Positions 24,835-34,090 of a DNA stretch of 64,000 nucleotides are shown here, one piece after another. The position numbers and the translations under genes are program-made. Below the pieces are notes generated by a model. That model was not told the origin of the DNA. It searched no databases and saw only the letters and a list, made by a program, of their open reading frames with translations. The stretch covers positions 1 through 64,000 of the forward strand of contig JADBEO010000011.1 of NCBI GenBank assembly GCA_031316315.1, in the 5' to 3' direction. Each line of letters opens with the position of its first letter. Within the stretch, counting starts at the first letter, position 1. The stretch comes from Chelatococcus sambhunathii. GTDB lineage: Bacteria > Pseudomonadota > Alphaproteobacteria > Rhizobiales > Methylopilaceae.

Positions 24835-25827
24835 ATGACCGTATTGGTGACGGGCGGCGCCGGATACATCGGCAGCCACATGACCCTGGCCCTGCTGGAC
24901 GCGGGACGGAAGGTCGTCGTGCTCGACGATCTGTCGACCGGCTTCCGCTGGGCGGTTCCCGAGGGCGCGAGCTTCGTCGAGGGCTGTGTTGGCGACGAGC
25001 GGCTCGTGCGCCAGATCATCGCCGAGCGCGACGTCGACGCCGTCGTTCATTTCGCGGGGTCGATCGTCGTGCCGGACTCGATGCGCGACCCGCTCGACTA
25101 TTATCTGAACAACACGGCGCGATCTCGTTCCCTGATCGCGGCGGCCGTCGCCGGCGGCGTGAAGCGCTTTGTGTTCTCCTCGACCGCGGCTGTCTACGGC
25201 GAATCCCGTGGCGAACCGCTCGACGAGGGTGCCCTGCTCGCGCCCGTGTCGCCCTATGGCGCGTCCAAGCTGATGACGGAGCGGATGCTGGCCGACGCCT
25301 CCGCCGCCTACGGGCTGCGCTATGTCGCCCTGCGGTACTTCAACGTGGCGGGCGCGGATCCGAAGGGGCGCTCCGGATCGTCCAGCGCCAGGGCGACGCA
25401 TCTGATCAAGCTCGCCACCCAGGCCGCGCTCGGCAAGCGCGACAAGCTGCAGGTCTTCGGCGAGGACTATCCGACGCCGGACGGCACATGCCTGCGCGAT
25501 TACATTCACGTCACCGATCTCGCCGAGGCGCATCTGCTCGCGCTCGACCATCTCGCAGGCGGGGGCCGCGATCTCATCGCCAACTGCGGCTACGGGCGCG
25601 CGGCGTCTGTAAAGGAGGTGGTCGCTTCGGTGAAGCGCATCTCGGGCGTCGACTTCCCGGTCGAGACCGCGCCGCGCCGTCCCGGCGATCCGGCGGCGCT
25701 GGTCGCGCGGCCGGACCGCGTCCGCGCGGTCCTCGGCTGGCGGCCGCGCTTCGATGACCTCGACACGATCGTCGCCCACGCCCTCGCCTGGGAGAAGGCT
25801 CTGTCCGAACGGGAGGCGGCCGCGTGA
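24835..25827 (+). CDS. galE: UDP-glucose 4-epimerase
   Basis: A 330-residue extended SDR interconverting UDP-glucose and UDP-galactose: N-terminal VLVTGGAGYIGSHMTLAL (NAD-binding), FSSTAAVYGE, catalytic YxxxK in SPYGASKLMTERML, RYFNVAGADP, and DYIHVTDLAEAH. The ATG at 24835 begins the Rossmann strand directly, so the longer in-frame N-terminus is rejected. It ends 10 bases before the MFS transporter gene and probably shares its transcript. Supplies galactose units for surface glycans. Confidence 0.92.
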   Translation: MTVLVTGGAGYIGSHMTLALLDAGRKVVVLDDLSTGFRWAVPEGASFVEGCVGDERLVRQIIAERDVDAVVHFAGSIVVPDSMRDPLDYYLNNTARSRSLIAAAVAGGVKRFVFSSTAAVYGESRGEPLDEGALLAPVSPYGASKLMTERMLADASAAYGLRYVALRYFNVAGADPKGRSGSSSARATHLIKLATQAALGKRDKLQVFGEDYPTPDGTCLRDYIHVTDLAEAHLLALDHLAGGGRDLIANCGYGRAASVKEVVASVKRISGVDFPVETAPRRPGDPAALVARPDRVRAVLGWRPRFDDLDTIVAHALAWEKALSEREAAA

Positions 25828-25837
25828 GGGCGGCGCG

Positions 25838-27286
25838 ATGACCGCGACGTCCGAAGCTCCGCCGGGCGCTGTCCGGATCGACATCCCTGCGCGGATGGAT
25901 CGCCTGCCCTGGTCGCGCTTCCACCTTCTCGTCGTGATCGCGCTCGGCGTCACATGGGTGCTCGACGGCCTCGAGGTGACCATCGTCGGCGCGCTCGGGC
26001 CGCGGCTGCAGGACAAGGCCTCGCTCGGCCTAACCGCGGCGGACATCGGCGCGCTCGCCTCATCTTACCTCGTGGGCGCCGTTCTCGGCGCGCTCGGTTT
26101 CGGATGGCTGACCGACCGGTTCGGGCGGAAGCTCATTTTCTTCACCACGCTCGGGATCTACGTCGCGGGCGTCGGCCTGTCCGCGATCGCCTGGGACTTC
26201 TGGAGCATGGCGGCGTTCCGGTTCCTGACGGGCGTCGGCATCGGCGGGGAGTACGCCGCCGTCAACTCGGCGATCGATGAGCTCATGCCGGCGCGCCTGC
26301 GCGGCCGGGTGGCGCTGATCGTCAACGGCAGCTTCTGGGCCGGAGCCGCGCTCGGCTCTCTCGCCAGCGTCGCGCTGCTCGACCTGTCGCTCTTTGCGGT
26401 CGACGTCGGCTGGCGGCTCGGCTTCGCGATCGGAGCGGCGCTCGGCCTTCTGATCCTGTTCACCCGGCGGTTCATGCCGGAAAGCCCGCGCTGGCTCGCC
26501 TGCCACGACCGCGTGCCGGAGGGCGAGGCGGTGATGGCCGAGATCGAACGCAAGGTCTCCGAAGAGACGGGCCGCGACCTGCCGCCGGCGCGCGGAGAGC
26601 TGCTGATCCATCCGCGAAAGACATTCGGCTTCGGACTGATCTTCTCGTCGATGCTCGGCCAGTATCGCGGCCGCTCGGCGCTGGTTCTCCTGCTGATGGT
26701 GGCGCAGGCCTTCCTCTACAATGCGATCTTCTTCAGCTACGGACTGATCCTGACGAAGTTCCACGGCGTGCCGGAAGCCCATGTCGGGCTCTACCTCGTC
26801 CCCTTCGCGATCGGGAACGTCATCGGCCCCATCGTGCTCGGCCCGTTCTTCGACACGGTCGGACGCCGCCGCATGATCTTCGCGACCTACGTTCTGTCCG
26901 GCTCGCTCCTGCTCGCGACCGGCTATCTGTTCGCTCGCGGCGCCTTCGGACCCGTCGGCGAGACCGCGGCCTGGTGCGTGATCTTCTTCTTCGCCTCGGC
27001 GGCGGCGAGCGCGGCCTATCTGACGGCGAGCGAGGTGTTCCCGCTCGAGGTCCGGGCGCTCGCCATCGCCGCCTTCTACGCGATCGGAACCGGCCTCGGC
27101 GGGGTCGTCGCGCCCTATGTCTTCGGCGTGCTGATCGGCGGCGGGGACGTCTGGCCGATCTTCTGGGGCTACGCCTTCGCGGCCGCGCTGATGATCGTCG
27201 CGGGCGTCGCCGCCCTCATTTGGGGAATAGACGCGGAGGGCCGATCCCTGGAAGAAATCGCCGCGCCCTTGTCGCAGATCCCATAG
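25838..27286 (+). CDS. MFS transporter (sugar/acid porter type)
   Basis: A 482-residue, 12-span major facilitator. The loop 2-3 signature GWLTDRFGRKLIFFTTLG and the half-2 equivalent FFDTVGRRRMIFATY are both present, along with FRFLTGVGIGGEYAAVNS in TM4-5 and FMPESPRWL at the centre. This style is found in the sugar-porter/aromatic-acid-symporter group, and the substrate is unknown. The ATG at 25838, 10 bases after galE, is preferred over an upstream in-frame extension into galE. Confidence 0.88.
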   Translation: MTATSEAPPGAVRIDIPARMDRLPWSRFHLLVVIALGVTWVLDGLEVTIVGALGPRLQDKASLGLTAADIGALASSYLVGAVLGALGFGWLTDRFGRKLIFFTTLGIYVAGVGLSAIAWDFWSMAAFRFLTGVGIGGEYAAVNSAIDELMPARLRGRVALIVNGSFWAGAALGSLASVALLDLSLFAVDVGWRLGFAIGAALGLLILFTRRFMPESPRWLACHDRVPEGEAVMAEIERKVSEETGRDLPPARGELLIHPRKTFGFGLIFSSMLGQYRGRSALVLLLMVAQAFLYNAIFFSYGLILTKFHGVPEAHVGLYLVPFAIGNVIGPIVLGPFFDTVGRRRMIFATYVLSGSLLLATGYLFARGAFGPVGETAAWCVIFFFASAAASAAYLTASEVFPLEVRALAIAAFYAIGTGLGGVVAPYVFGVLIGGGDVWPIFWGYAFAAALMIVAGVAALIWGIDAEGRSLEEIAAPLSQIP

Positions 27287-27377
27287 CCCTTCATACCGTG
27301 GTCGACCCGAGGCTCATGCGGCCGGCCGAAGAGGCGCCGATCCGCCGACGGCGTTGACCTCGCACCGCTGGACGACG

Positions 27378-28592
27378 ATGACCGAGCTTCATGCGCCCGA
27401 GAAGAAGCCGACGGACGCTCCCGCCTCATCGCTGAGGGACTGGCGGATCGACTTCTTCCGCGGGCTCGCCATCGTCTTCATCCTCTGGAACCACTCGGCC
27501 GAGAACGTGCTGAGCTGGTTCACGACCCGGCACTACGGCTTGTCCGATTCGGCCGAACTGTTCGTGTTCCTGTCGGGCTACGCCATGGCGACGATGTTCC
27601 TGGCGAAGTTCCTCGTCAGGCCGGTCACGGCCCTGCCTTACGCGGTGATGCGGGCCTTCACGCTCTACATCCACCACATCACGGCCTTCATCGTTATCGC
27701 GACGCTCGCCTCGACCTATCGCGGCTGGGCCGGATCGAGCGTGATGGAGCGCGACCTCTTCATCCGGCCGTTCTTCGTGGCGACGGAGACGGTTATGCCG
27801 AAGCTCGCGACCCTGGCCTATCTGCCGCCGCTGCTCGACATCCTGCCGCTCTACATCCTGCTGACGCTGCTGATCGGCGTGCTGTTCTTCCTGTTCCGCG
27901 AGCGCTGGATCTACTACGTCGCCTTCGCGATCCCGGTCTGGGCGCTCGCCTGGTTCACCGGGCTCAACTTCTCGTCCTATCCCGACACGCGGCTCTGGAG
28001 CCTCAATCCGCTGTCCTGGCAGGCCGTGTTCCTAGCTGGCTTCTGCGTGTGCCTCATGCGCGACGAGCCCTGGCTCAGACGGGTCTCCGCCTCGCCTGTG
28101 ACGCTCGCGGTCTCGGTGGCGATCCTTGTCGTCGGCTTCATCGGGGCGGCGCCATGGGCGCAACTCGGACTGAGCGACTGGCGGGTCAGCTGGCTGCCGG
28201 GATGGTTCGACAAGATGTACGCCTCGCCGGTCCGGCTGATCCACTTCCTTGCGATGGCCCACGTCGCCACGGCGCTTATCAAGAAGGACAACCCGCTCCG
28301 CGACACGATCTTCGCGCGCTCGATGATCCTCATCGGCCGGCGAAGCCTGCCCCTGTTCGTGATCTGCACCGTCTTCGCCGCTGCGAGCTACGCCGTCTTC
28401 GAATGGTTCGGACGTTCCTACCTCGTGCAGATCCTTTACGAGGGCGGCATGGCGCTCGTGCTCGTCGGCCTCGCCTACGTCGCCAATACGGTGGGGGAGG
28501 CGACGCGCGGCAAGCCGAAGAGCGCAGCGGCGCGGGCGCCGGTCCAGAGCGGCGCTGCCGATGCTCCTGAGCTCGCCGCGCGCCACGCCTAG
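27378..28592 (+). CDS. OpgC-family acyltransferase-like membrane protein
   Basis: A 404-residue polytopic protein matching OpgC, the membrane enzyme that succinylates periplasmic glucans (acyltransferase-3-like fold). The N-terminus reads DWRIDFFRGLAIVFILWNHS with the conserved Asp/Arg/His positions, then SDSAELFVFLSGYAMATMFL, and about ten spans follow. The C-terminal tail is Ala-rich. The ATG at 27378 is chosen over an upstream TTG. It follows the MFS gene on the same strand with a gap of 91 bases. The exact acyl acceptor is not determined. Confidence 0.85.
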   Translation: MTELHAPEKKPTDAPASSLRDWRIDFFRGLAIVFILWNHSAENVLSWFTTRHYGLSDSAELFVFLSGYAMATMFLAKFLVRPVTALPYAVMRAFTLYIHHITAFIVIATLASTYRGWAGSSVMERDLFIRPFFVATETVMPKLATLAYLPPLLDILPLYILLTLLIGVLFFLFRERWIYYVAFAIPVWALAWFTGLNFSSYPDTRLWSLNPLSWQAVFLAGFCVCLMRDEPWLRRVSASPVTLAVSVAILVVGFIGAAPWAQLGLSDWRVSWLPGWFDKMYASPVRLIHFLAMAHVATALIKKDNPLRDTIFARSMILIGRRSLPLFVICTVFAAASYAVFEWFGRSYLVQILYEGGMALVLVGLAYVANTVGEATRGKPKSAAARAPVQSGAADAPELAARHA

Positions 28593-28643
28593 GAGCCCAA
28601 AAAGCTCAATCGAAAAGTGTTTGCGATCAAAAGCTTGCGCGAA

Positions 28644-28674
28644 ATTGCCCGAAAAACGCATGTATTCGGGCAAT
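28644..28674. terminator. Inverted repeat downstream of the OpgC-like gene
   Basis: A perfect 10-bp inverted repeat, ATTGCCCGAA (28644-28653) and TTCGGGCAAT (28665-28674), with an 11-base loop. It lies in an AT-rich 194-base gap between the OpgC-like gene and the first copper oxidase. It could be a terminator for the former or an operator for the latter. No other gene is seen in the gap. Confidence 0.4.
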
Positions 28675-28786
28675 CAGCATTAATCTTTACGCGTCAATTC
28701 GATTGTCGTTTCAGAAAATTTGACTGAGTTTTTCTCGGAAAACTGGCCGCAATTGGAGTGCGGACGAGCTTTCGGGGGGAGTCAAG

Positions 28787-31132
28787 ATGAACGGTCTGCG
28801 GGCTTTCGCATCGGCGGCGGCGGTGTTTTTCGGCTGCGCCGCGTTTGGGCACGACGCCGCGGCCCAGACGATCCCGTCCGCCGGTCAGATCAAGTCGCCC
28901 TATAGCGGCCTCTGCGCCGAGATTTCGAGCGCTTCGACCGCGGTCGGCGCTAAGGCCGTCCAGCAGCCCTGCAGCTCGGCCACGCAGCAGCAGTGGGAGT
29001 TCCGCGCCGACGCGGGCGGCGGCCACAGGATCGTCAACCGCAACAGCAACCTGTGCCTCGGCGTCGCCGGCGCTTCGGTCGTCCAGGGGACCGCGGCCGA
29101 GCAGCAGGCCTGCACGGGGGACGCGGGCCAGCGCTGGACCATCGTCGCGAGCGGCGCCAACGTCGAGATCCGCAACGCCAATTCCGGCCAGTGCCTCGAG
29201 ATCGGCGGCGCCTCGATGTCGCCGGGCGCGACGCTCAGCCAGTGGAATTGCGCGGGCGCGGCCCAGCAGACGTGGTCGTTGGTCGGCTCGGCCGCGCCGA
29301 GCGGGCTGCTCGTCAACCGCAACAGCGGCATGTGCGCCCACATCCCGAACGCCAGCAAGGCGCAGCTCACGGCGCTCACGCAATGGACCTGCTCCCGCCA
29401 GGCGCATCTGTTGTGGGAGTTCCGTCCGGCCGCCGGCGGCGCGTATCAGATCGTGAACCGCAACAGCGGCCTCTGCCTCGACGTCAATGGCGGCTCGACG
29501 GCGGATGGCGCGACGGCGATCCAGTATCCCTGCGGCGCGCAGACCAACCAGCTCTGGACGATGCGCCCGAAGGGCGACTCCGTTGAGCTCGTCGCCAACC
29601 ATTCGGGCAAGTGTCTCGACGTCGAAGGCGGCTCGATCGACCACGGCGGCAGGATCCTGCAGTGGACCTGCAACAGCGGGGCGAACCAGCAATGGACCGC
29701 TCTCGGCGCGCCTGCGCCCTCGCTCTGGACGGCCCGCTTACCGCTCCCGATCGTGCCGGTCGCGGCCTCCGTGCTGAGGAACGGCAAGATCCTCACCTGG
29801 TCGGCCTATGACCGCTTCGCCTTCGGCGGCGACCAGGGCAAGACCTTCACCGCGCTGTTCGATCCCGCGACCAATTCGGCGTCCGAGCGGCTGGTCTCGA
29901 ACACCGGCCACGACATGTTCTGTCCCGGCACCTCGGTGCTCGCCGACGGCCGCATTCTGGTGACCGGCGGCTCGTCGAGCAGCAAGGCGAGCATCTACGA
30001 TCCGACCACCAACGCCTGGACCGCCACGACCCGGCTCAACGTGCCGCGCGGCTATCAGGGGGACACGCTGCTCTCCACCGGCGACGTGTTCACCGTTGGC
30101 GGCTCGTGGAGCGGCGGGCAGGGCGGCAAGGTTGGCGAGGTCTGGAGCCGCACCGCCGGCACGTGGCGCAGGCTCACCGGCGTCAGCGGCGAGTCGATGG
30201 CTGCGACCGATCCGGGCGGCATCTACCGCGGCGACAATCACATGTGGCTCTACGGCGCGGCCAACGGCTACGTGTTCCAGGCCGGTCCGAGCCAAATGAT
30301 GCACTGGGTCAACACGGCCGGCGCCGGCGCGGTCTCCAACGCCGGCCTGCGCGGCGACGACGCCTACTCGATGAACGGCAACGTCGTCATGTACGACGCC
30401 GGCAAGCTTCTGAAGCTCGGCGGCGCTCCGGCCTACGAGGCCAGGCTCGCCAACTCGGCCGCCTACAGGATCGATTTCTCGCGCGGTCCCGGCCAGCCGG
30501 TCGCGGTGACCAAGCAGAAGCCCATGACCTTCCCGCGCGCCTTCGCCAATGCGGTCGCGCTGCCGACGGGCGAGGTCGTCGTCATGGGCGGCCAGACCTA
30601 CCCGACGCCGTTCAGCGACGCCCGCGCCATTATGGTCCCGGAAATCTGGTCCCCCGCGACGGGCGCCTTCACGAGCCTCGCGGAGATGGCCATTCCGCGC
30701 ACCTATCACAGCGTCGCCGGCCTGATGCTGGACGGACGCGTGTTCGTGGGCGGCGGCGGTCTCTGCGGCTCCTGCGCCACGAACCACGCCGACATCCAGA
30801 TCCTGACGCCGCCCTACCTGCTCAACGCCGACGGCTCGGCGGCCGCGCGGCCAACGATCTCGACGGCGCCGACGACCGGGACCTGGGGCCAGACGATCAC
30901 GGTCGGCGCCAGCGGCGCGAGCGCCTTCTCGCTGGTGAGGCTCAGCTCGACCACGCACTCCGTCAACAACGACCAGCGCCGCCTGCCGCTGGCGATCGCC
31001 TCGGCGAGCGGGTCGAGCTTTCGGCTCCAGCTGCCAGCCGATCGCGGCACGCTGCTGCCGGGCGACTGGATGTTGTTCGCGATGAACGCCAACGGGACGC
31101 CAAGCGTGGCCAAGATCCTCCGGATCCAGTGA
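28787..31132 (+). CDS. Secreted galactose-oxidase/GlxA-like radical copper oxidase with two ricin-type lectin domains
   Basis: A 781-residue secreted protein. It has a signal peptide (cleavage near AAA-QT, about residue 26), two ricin-B lectin domains at about 33-165 and 173-305 with repeated QxW motifs and SGLC/GLCL units, a kelch-type beta propeller (about 320-680), and a C-terminal DUF1929 domain. All radical copper oxidase residues are present: Cys379 (HDMFCPGTS) and Tyr423 (PRGYQGD) for the thioether cofactor, Trp441 (GGSWSGG), Tyr640-His641 (RTYHSV) and His724 (THSVNNDQRR). It should oxidise an alcohol, probably of a glycan, with release of peroxide. A near-copy follows, and then a Sco copper chaperone. 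Confidence 0.9.
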   Translation: MNGLRAFASAAAVFFGCAAFGHDAAAQTIPSAGQIKSPYSGLCAEISSASTAVGAKAVQQPCSSATQQQWEFRADAGGGHRIVNRNSNLCLGVAGASVVQGTAAEQQACTGDAGQRWTIVASGANVEIRNANSGQCLEIGGASMSPGATLSQWNCAGAAQQTWSLVGSAAPSGLLVNRNSGMCAHIPNASKAQLTALTQWTCSRQAHLLWEFRPAAGGAYQIVNRNSGLCLDVNGGSTADGATAIQYPCGAQTNQLWTMRPKGDSVELVANHSGKCLDVEGGSIDHGGRILQWTCNSGANQQWTALGAPAPSLWTARLPLPIVPVAASVLRNGKILTWSAYDRFAFGGDQGKTFTALFDPATNSASERLVSNTGHDMFCPGTSVLADGRILVTGGSSSSKASIYDPTTNAWTATTRLNVPRGYQGDTLLSTGDVFTVGGSWSGGQGGKVGEVWSRTAGTWRRLTGVSGESMAATDPGGIYRGDNHMWLYGAANGYVFQAGPSQMMHWVNTAGAGAVSNAGLRGDDAYSMNGNVVMYDAGKLLKLGGAPAYEARLANSAAYRIDFSRGPGQPVAVTKQKPMTFPRAFANAVALPTGEVVVMGGQTYPTPFSDARAIMVPEIWSPATGAFTSLAEMAIPRTYHSVAGLMLDGRVFVGGGGLCGSCATNHADIQILTPPYLLNADGSAAARPTISTAPTTGTWGQTITVGASGASAFSLVRLSSTTHSVNNDQRRLPLAIASASGSSFRLQLPADRGTLLPGDWMLFAMNANGTPSVAKILRIQ

Positions 31133-31208
31133 TAGCCCCGCGGAACAGGGGAGCGATGAGGCTGGCCCTGTTCTGCACAACGGCCGCGGCGCCCGCATTC
31201 CTTAGCGG

Positions 31209-31231
31209 GGCGCCCGATCGGCCCGGGCGCC
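31209..31231. terminator. Hairpin between the two copper oxidase genes
   Basis: An 8-bp stem, GGCGCCCG (31209-31216) and CGGGCGCC (31224-31231), with a 7-base loop, 77 bases after the first oxidase stop. The remainder of the 238-base gap has no gene. Its right half is AT-richer and probably holds the promoter of the second oxidase. Confidence 0.45.
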
Positions 31232-31370
31232 GTGCTCGTCGATCTGAGTTCAGATTAGGATTTCGTTAGGCCTGTCCGAACTTTCGATCCGTTTTTTGAA
31301 GATATGTTACCGCCGGCTGGGGTTGAGTGCCGCCGAACCGGCGTCGGGAGGCGCCGAAGCGAGAATCCCG

Positions 31371-33335
31371 ATGCTCGATCCGCGCGCATTCGCAACGGCG
31401 CTCGCCGTCTTTTGCTGGCTCGCCTCAGGCGCCGCCGCGGCTGAGTTCGCTCCAGCCGCGGCGGTCGCTCAATCGCCTGACGCCCCCGGCGACCAGGGCA
31501 TGCTGCTGGTCGGACGCTACGCCGGAAAGTGCGTCGCGCCGGCCGGCGAGAGCGCGGCCGCTGGAGCCCGGCTTGTCCAGACGACCTGTTTCGACCGTCC
31601 TGCCATGTCCTGGAGCGTCGTCGCGGCGACAGGCGGGTCGCGCCTCGTCAATCGCGCCTCCGGTCTCTGCGCCGTGGTCGTCGGCGGATCCTCGGCGGAC
31701 GAGGCCGAAGTCGCGCAGGTGCCCTGCGCGCAGTCCGGCGCGAGCGGCCTCTGGACCATGCGCGCCAGCGACGACTGGGTCGTCTTCGCCTCGGTCCAGA
31801 GCGGCAAGTGCCTTGGCGTCAAGGACGCCGGCATCGAGGAGGCGGGCCCGCTCGTTCAATGGACCTGCGTCGACGAGCCGAGCCAGCAGTGGACCATGTC
31901 CGGACCCGGCGCGCCGTCTTCATGGGGTCCGAAGATCGCGATGCCGATCGTGCCGGTCGCCGCCTCGACGCTGCGCAACGGCAAGGTGCTGACATGGTCG
32001 TCATGGAGCCGCTTCCAGTTCGCGCCGGATCTCGGCAAGACCTTCACCTCGATCTTCGATCCGGAGACCGGCACGGCGACCGAGAAGCTCGTGACCAACA
32101 CTGGCCACGACATGTTCTGTCCCGGCACCTCGTTGCTGGCGGACGGGCGCATCCTCGTGACCGGCGGCGAGTCGGCCTCCAAGGCCAGCATCTACGATCC
32201 GAAGACCAACAAGTGGTTCGCGACCGGCGAGCTCAACGTGCCGCGCGGGTACAACGGCGACACGGCGCTCTCGACCGGCGAGGCGCTGACGATCGGCGGC
32301 TCATGGAGCGGCGGTCTCGGCGGCAAGATCGGCGAGGTCTGGAACCCGGCGACGGGGACGTGGCGCAAGCTGAAGAACGTGTCCGGCGACGCGCTCGCAG
32401 CTGACGATCCGCTCGGCGACTCTCTCGGCGACCAGCACATGTGGCTGTTCGGGGCGGATGACGGCTGGGCCTTCCACGCGGGCCCGAGCGCGGAGATGCA
32501 CTGGGTCGATACCGCGGGCAAGGGGCGCATCGTCGAGGCCGGCAAGCGCGGCGACGACACCTACAGCCAGAACGGCAACGTCGTGATGTACGAGGCCGGC
32601 AAGCTGCTGAAGGTCGGCGGCGCGCCGTCCTATCAGGTCGCGATGGCGACCAGCTCGGCCTACACGATCGACTTCTCGCGCGGGCCGTGGAAGCCGGTGA
32701 AGGTCGCCAAGCAGAAGCCGATGGCCTTCCCGCGCGCTTTCGCGAATTCGGTGGTGCTTCCCAACGGCGAGGTCGTGGTGGTCGGAGGGCAGTCCTTCCC
32801 CATCACCTTCACCGACTCGCACGCCGCCATGCTGGCGGAGATCTGGTCGCCGAAGACGAAGTCGTTCACGCGGCTCGCCGCGCTGTCGACGCCGCGCAAC
32901 TATCACAGCGTCGCTGTGCTGCTGACCGACGGGCGGGTGCTCGCCGGCGGCGGGGGGCTTTGCGGCGACGACTGCGACGCGAACCATCCGGACGTCGAGA
33001 TCCTGACGCCGCCTTATCTGCTCAACGCCGACGGCTCGTACGCCGCTCGTCCGACGATCGTGAAGGCGCCTAAGAAGGCGACCTGGGGCGAGACGATTGA
33101 GGTCCGGGCGGAAGGCTATGCGAGCACATTCGCGCTCATCCGCCTCAACGCCGCGACTCACTCGCTCAACAACGACCAGCGGAGGATGTCGGTGAAGGTC
33201 CTTTCGGCGGACGGTCCGAGCTTTCGGCTCAAGATGCCGAAGGATCGCGGCATGCTGTTGCCCGGCGACTGGATGCTGTTCGCCATGACCGACAAGGGAA
33301 CGCCGAGCGTAGCGAAAATTATCCGGGTCCAGTGA
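31371..33335 (+). CDS. Secreted galactose-oxidase/GlxA-like radical copper oxidase with one ricin-type lectin domain
   Basis: A 654-residue paralogue of the preceding gene. It has a signal peptide (FCWLASGAAAAEF, cleavage near residue 24), a single ricin-B domain at about 43-177 (SGKCLGV, QQW), a kelch propeller and a DUF1929 C-terminus. Catalytic residues are all kept: Cys250, Tyr294, Trp312, Tyr511-His512 and His597. It differs from the first copy in having only one lectin domain and a slightly longer GGGGLCGDDC loop. The start at 31371 is the ATG directly before the signal peptide. The tandem copy implies duplication and perhaps distinct glycan targets. Confidence 0.9.
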   Translation: MLDPRAFATALAVFCWLASGAAAAEFAPAAAVAQSPDAPGDQGMLLVGRYAGKCVAPAGESAAAGARLVQTTCFDRPAMSWSVVAATGGSRLVNRASGLCAVVVGGSSADEAEVAQVPCAQSGASGLWTMRASDDWVVFASVQSGKCLGVKDAGIEEAGPLVQWTCVDEPSQQWTMSGPGAPSSWGPKIAMPIVPVAASTLRNGKVLTWSSWSRFQFAPDLGKTFTSIFDPETGTATEKLVTNTGHDMFCPGTSLLADGRILVTGGESASKASIYDPKTNKWFATGELNVPRGYNGDTALSTGEALTIGGSWSGGLGGKIGEVWNPATGTWRKLKNVSGDALAADDPLGDSLGDQHMWLFGADDGWAFHAGPSAEMHWVDTAGKGRIVEAGKRGDDTYSQNGNVVMYEAGKLLKVGGAPSYQVAMATSSAYTIDFSRGPWKPVKVAKQKPMAFPRAFANSVVLPNGEVVVVGGQSFPITFTDSHAAMLAEIWSPKTKSFTRLAALSTPRNYHSVAVLLTDGRVLAGGGGLCGDDCDANHPDVEILTPPYLLNADGSYAARPTIVKAPKKATWGETIEVRAEGYASTFALIRLNAATHSLNNDQRRMSVKVLSADGPSFRLKMPKDRGMLLPGDWMLFAMTDKGTPSVAKIIRVQ

Positions 33336-33416
33336 GGACGGGCGGCGCGACGGTTACGTCTTCTTACCGCTCCGCGAGCTAGCATGCGTTCCAGCTTGGT
33401 TTCGAGGTTCCGCCCG

Positions 33417-33989
33417 ATGCGCGTGCCCGCCGTGATCCGCGTCGCACTCTTCATGGCCGCAGCCGCCGGTTTGATCGCGGCGCTCGCGGTGGCGGAGGCC
33501 GACGCCGATCCCATGACGCCGGGCCCGTTCGCCCTGAAGGCCGTCGACGGCGCGACGGTGGACGGCGCGGATCTCGACGGGAAGCCGTATGGCGTGATGT
33601 TCGGCTTCACGCATTGTCCCGATGTCTGCCCGACGGCGCTCGCCGAACTGACGACGGCGCTCGCATCCTCGCCGAAGCTGCCGAAGGACTTCCGCGTCTA
33701 TTTCGTCGCGATCGACCCGGAGCGGGACACGCCGAAGGCGCTCGGCGCCTACCTCAGCGCGTTCGATCCCCGCATCATCGGCCTGACCGGCTCGCGAGAG
33801 GAGATCGCGACGGCGACCCAAGCCTTCGGCGCCGTCGTACGCAAGGCTACGTTCAAGTCCGGCGACTACACGATGGAGCACACAGCCGCGCTCTATCTCG
33901 TCGACGAGAACGGGATGATCGCCGACCGTGTGTCCTTCAAGGAGCCGTCCGAGGAGATGGCGCGGCGCATCGCCGCCGTCGCGCGCTGA
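33417..33989 (+). CDS. SCO1/SenC family copper chaperone
   Basis: A 190-residue thioredoxin-fold copper protein with an N-terminal anchor (VALFMAAAAGLIAALAVAEA). The copper ligands are the CxxxC in FGFTHCPDVCPTAL and the distal His in YTMEHTAALYLVD. Sco proteins metallate CuA of cytochrome oxidase and, in Streptomyces, have been linked to copper supply for the radical oxidase GlxA. Its position 81 bases after two copper oxidases suggests that second use. An earlier in-frame ATG (33384) lacks a ribosome site, while GAGG precedes 33417. Confidence 0.88.
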   Translation: MRVPAVIRVALFMAAAAGLIAALAVAEADADPMTPGPFALKAVDGATVDGADLDGKPYGVMFGFTHCPDVCPTALAELTTALASSPKLPKDFRVYFVAIDPERDTPKALGAYLSAFDPRIIGLTGSREEIATATQAFGAVVRKATFKSGDYTMEHTAALYLVDENGMIADRVSFKEPSEEMARRIAAVAR

Positions 33990-34090
33990 ATGGCGCTCAA
34001 CCTCGGCGTGGCGCCTTGCGCGTCCCTTCGCGCATGCGAAAGATGAGACTTTCGGATGGCCGCCGCCGCGGCCGGAGGGGGCTCAGACGA

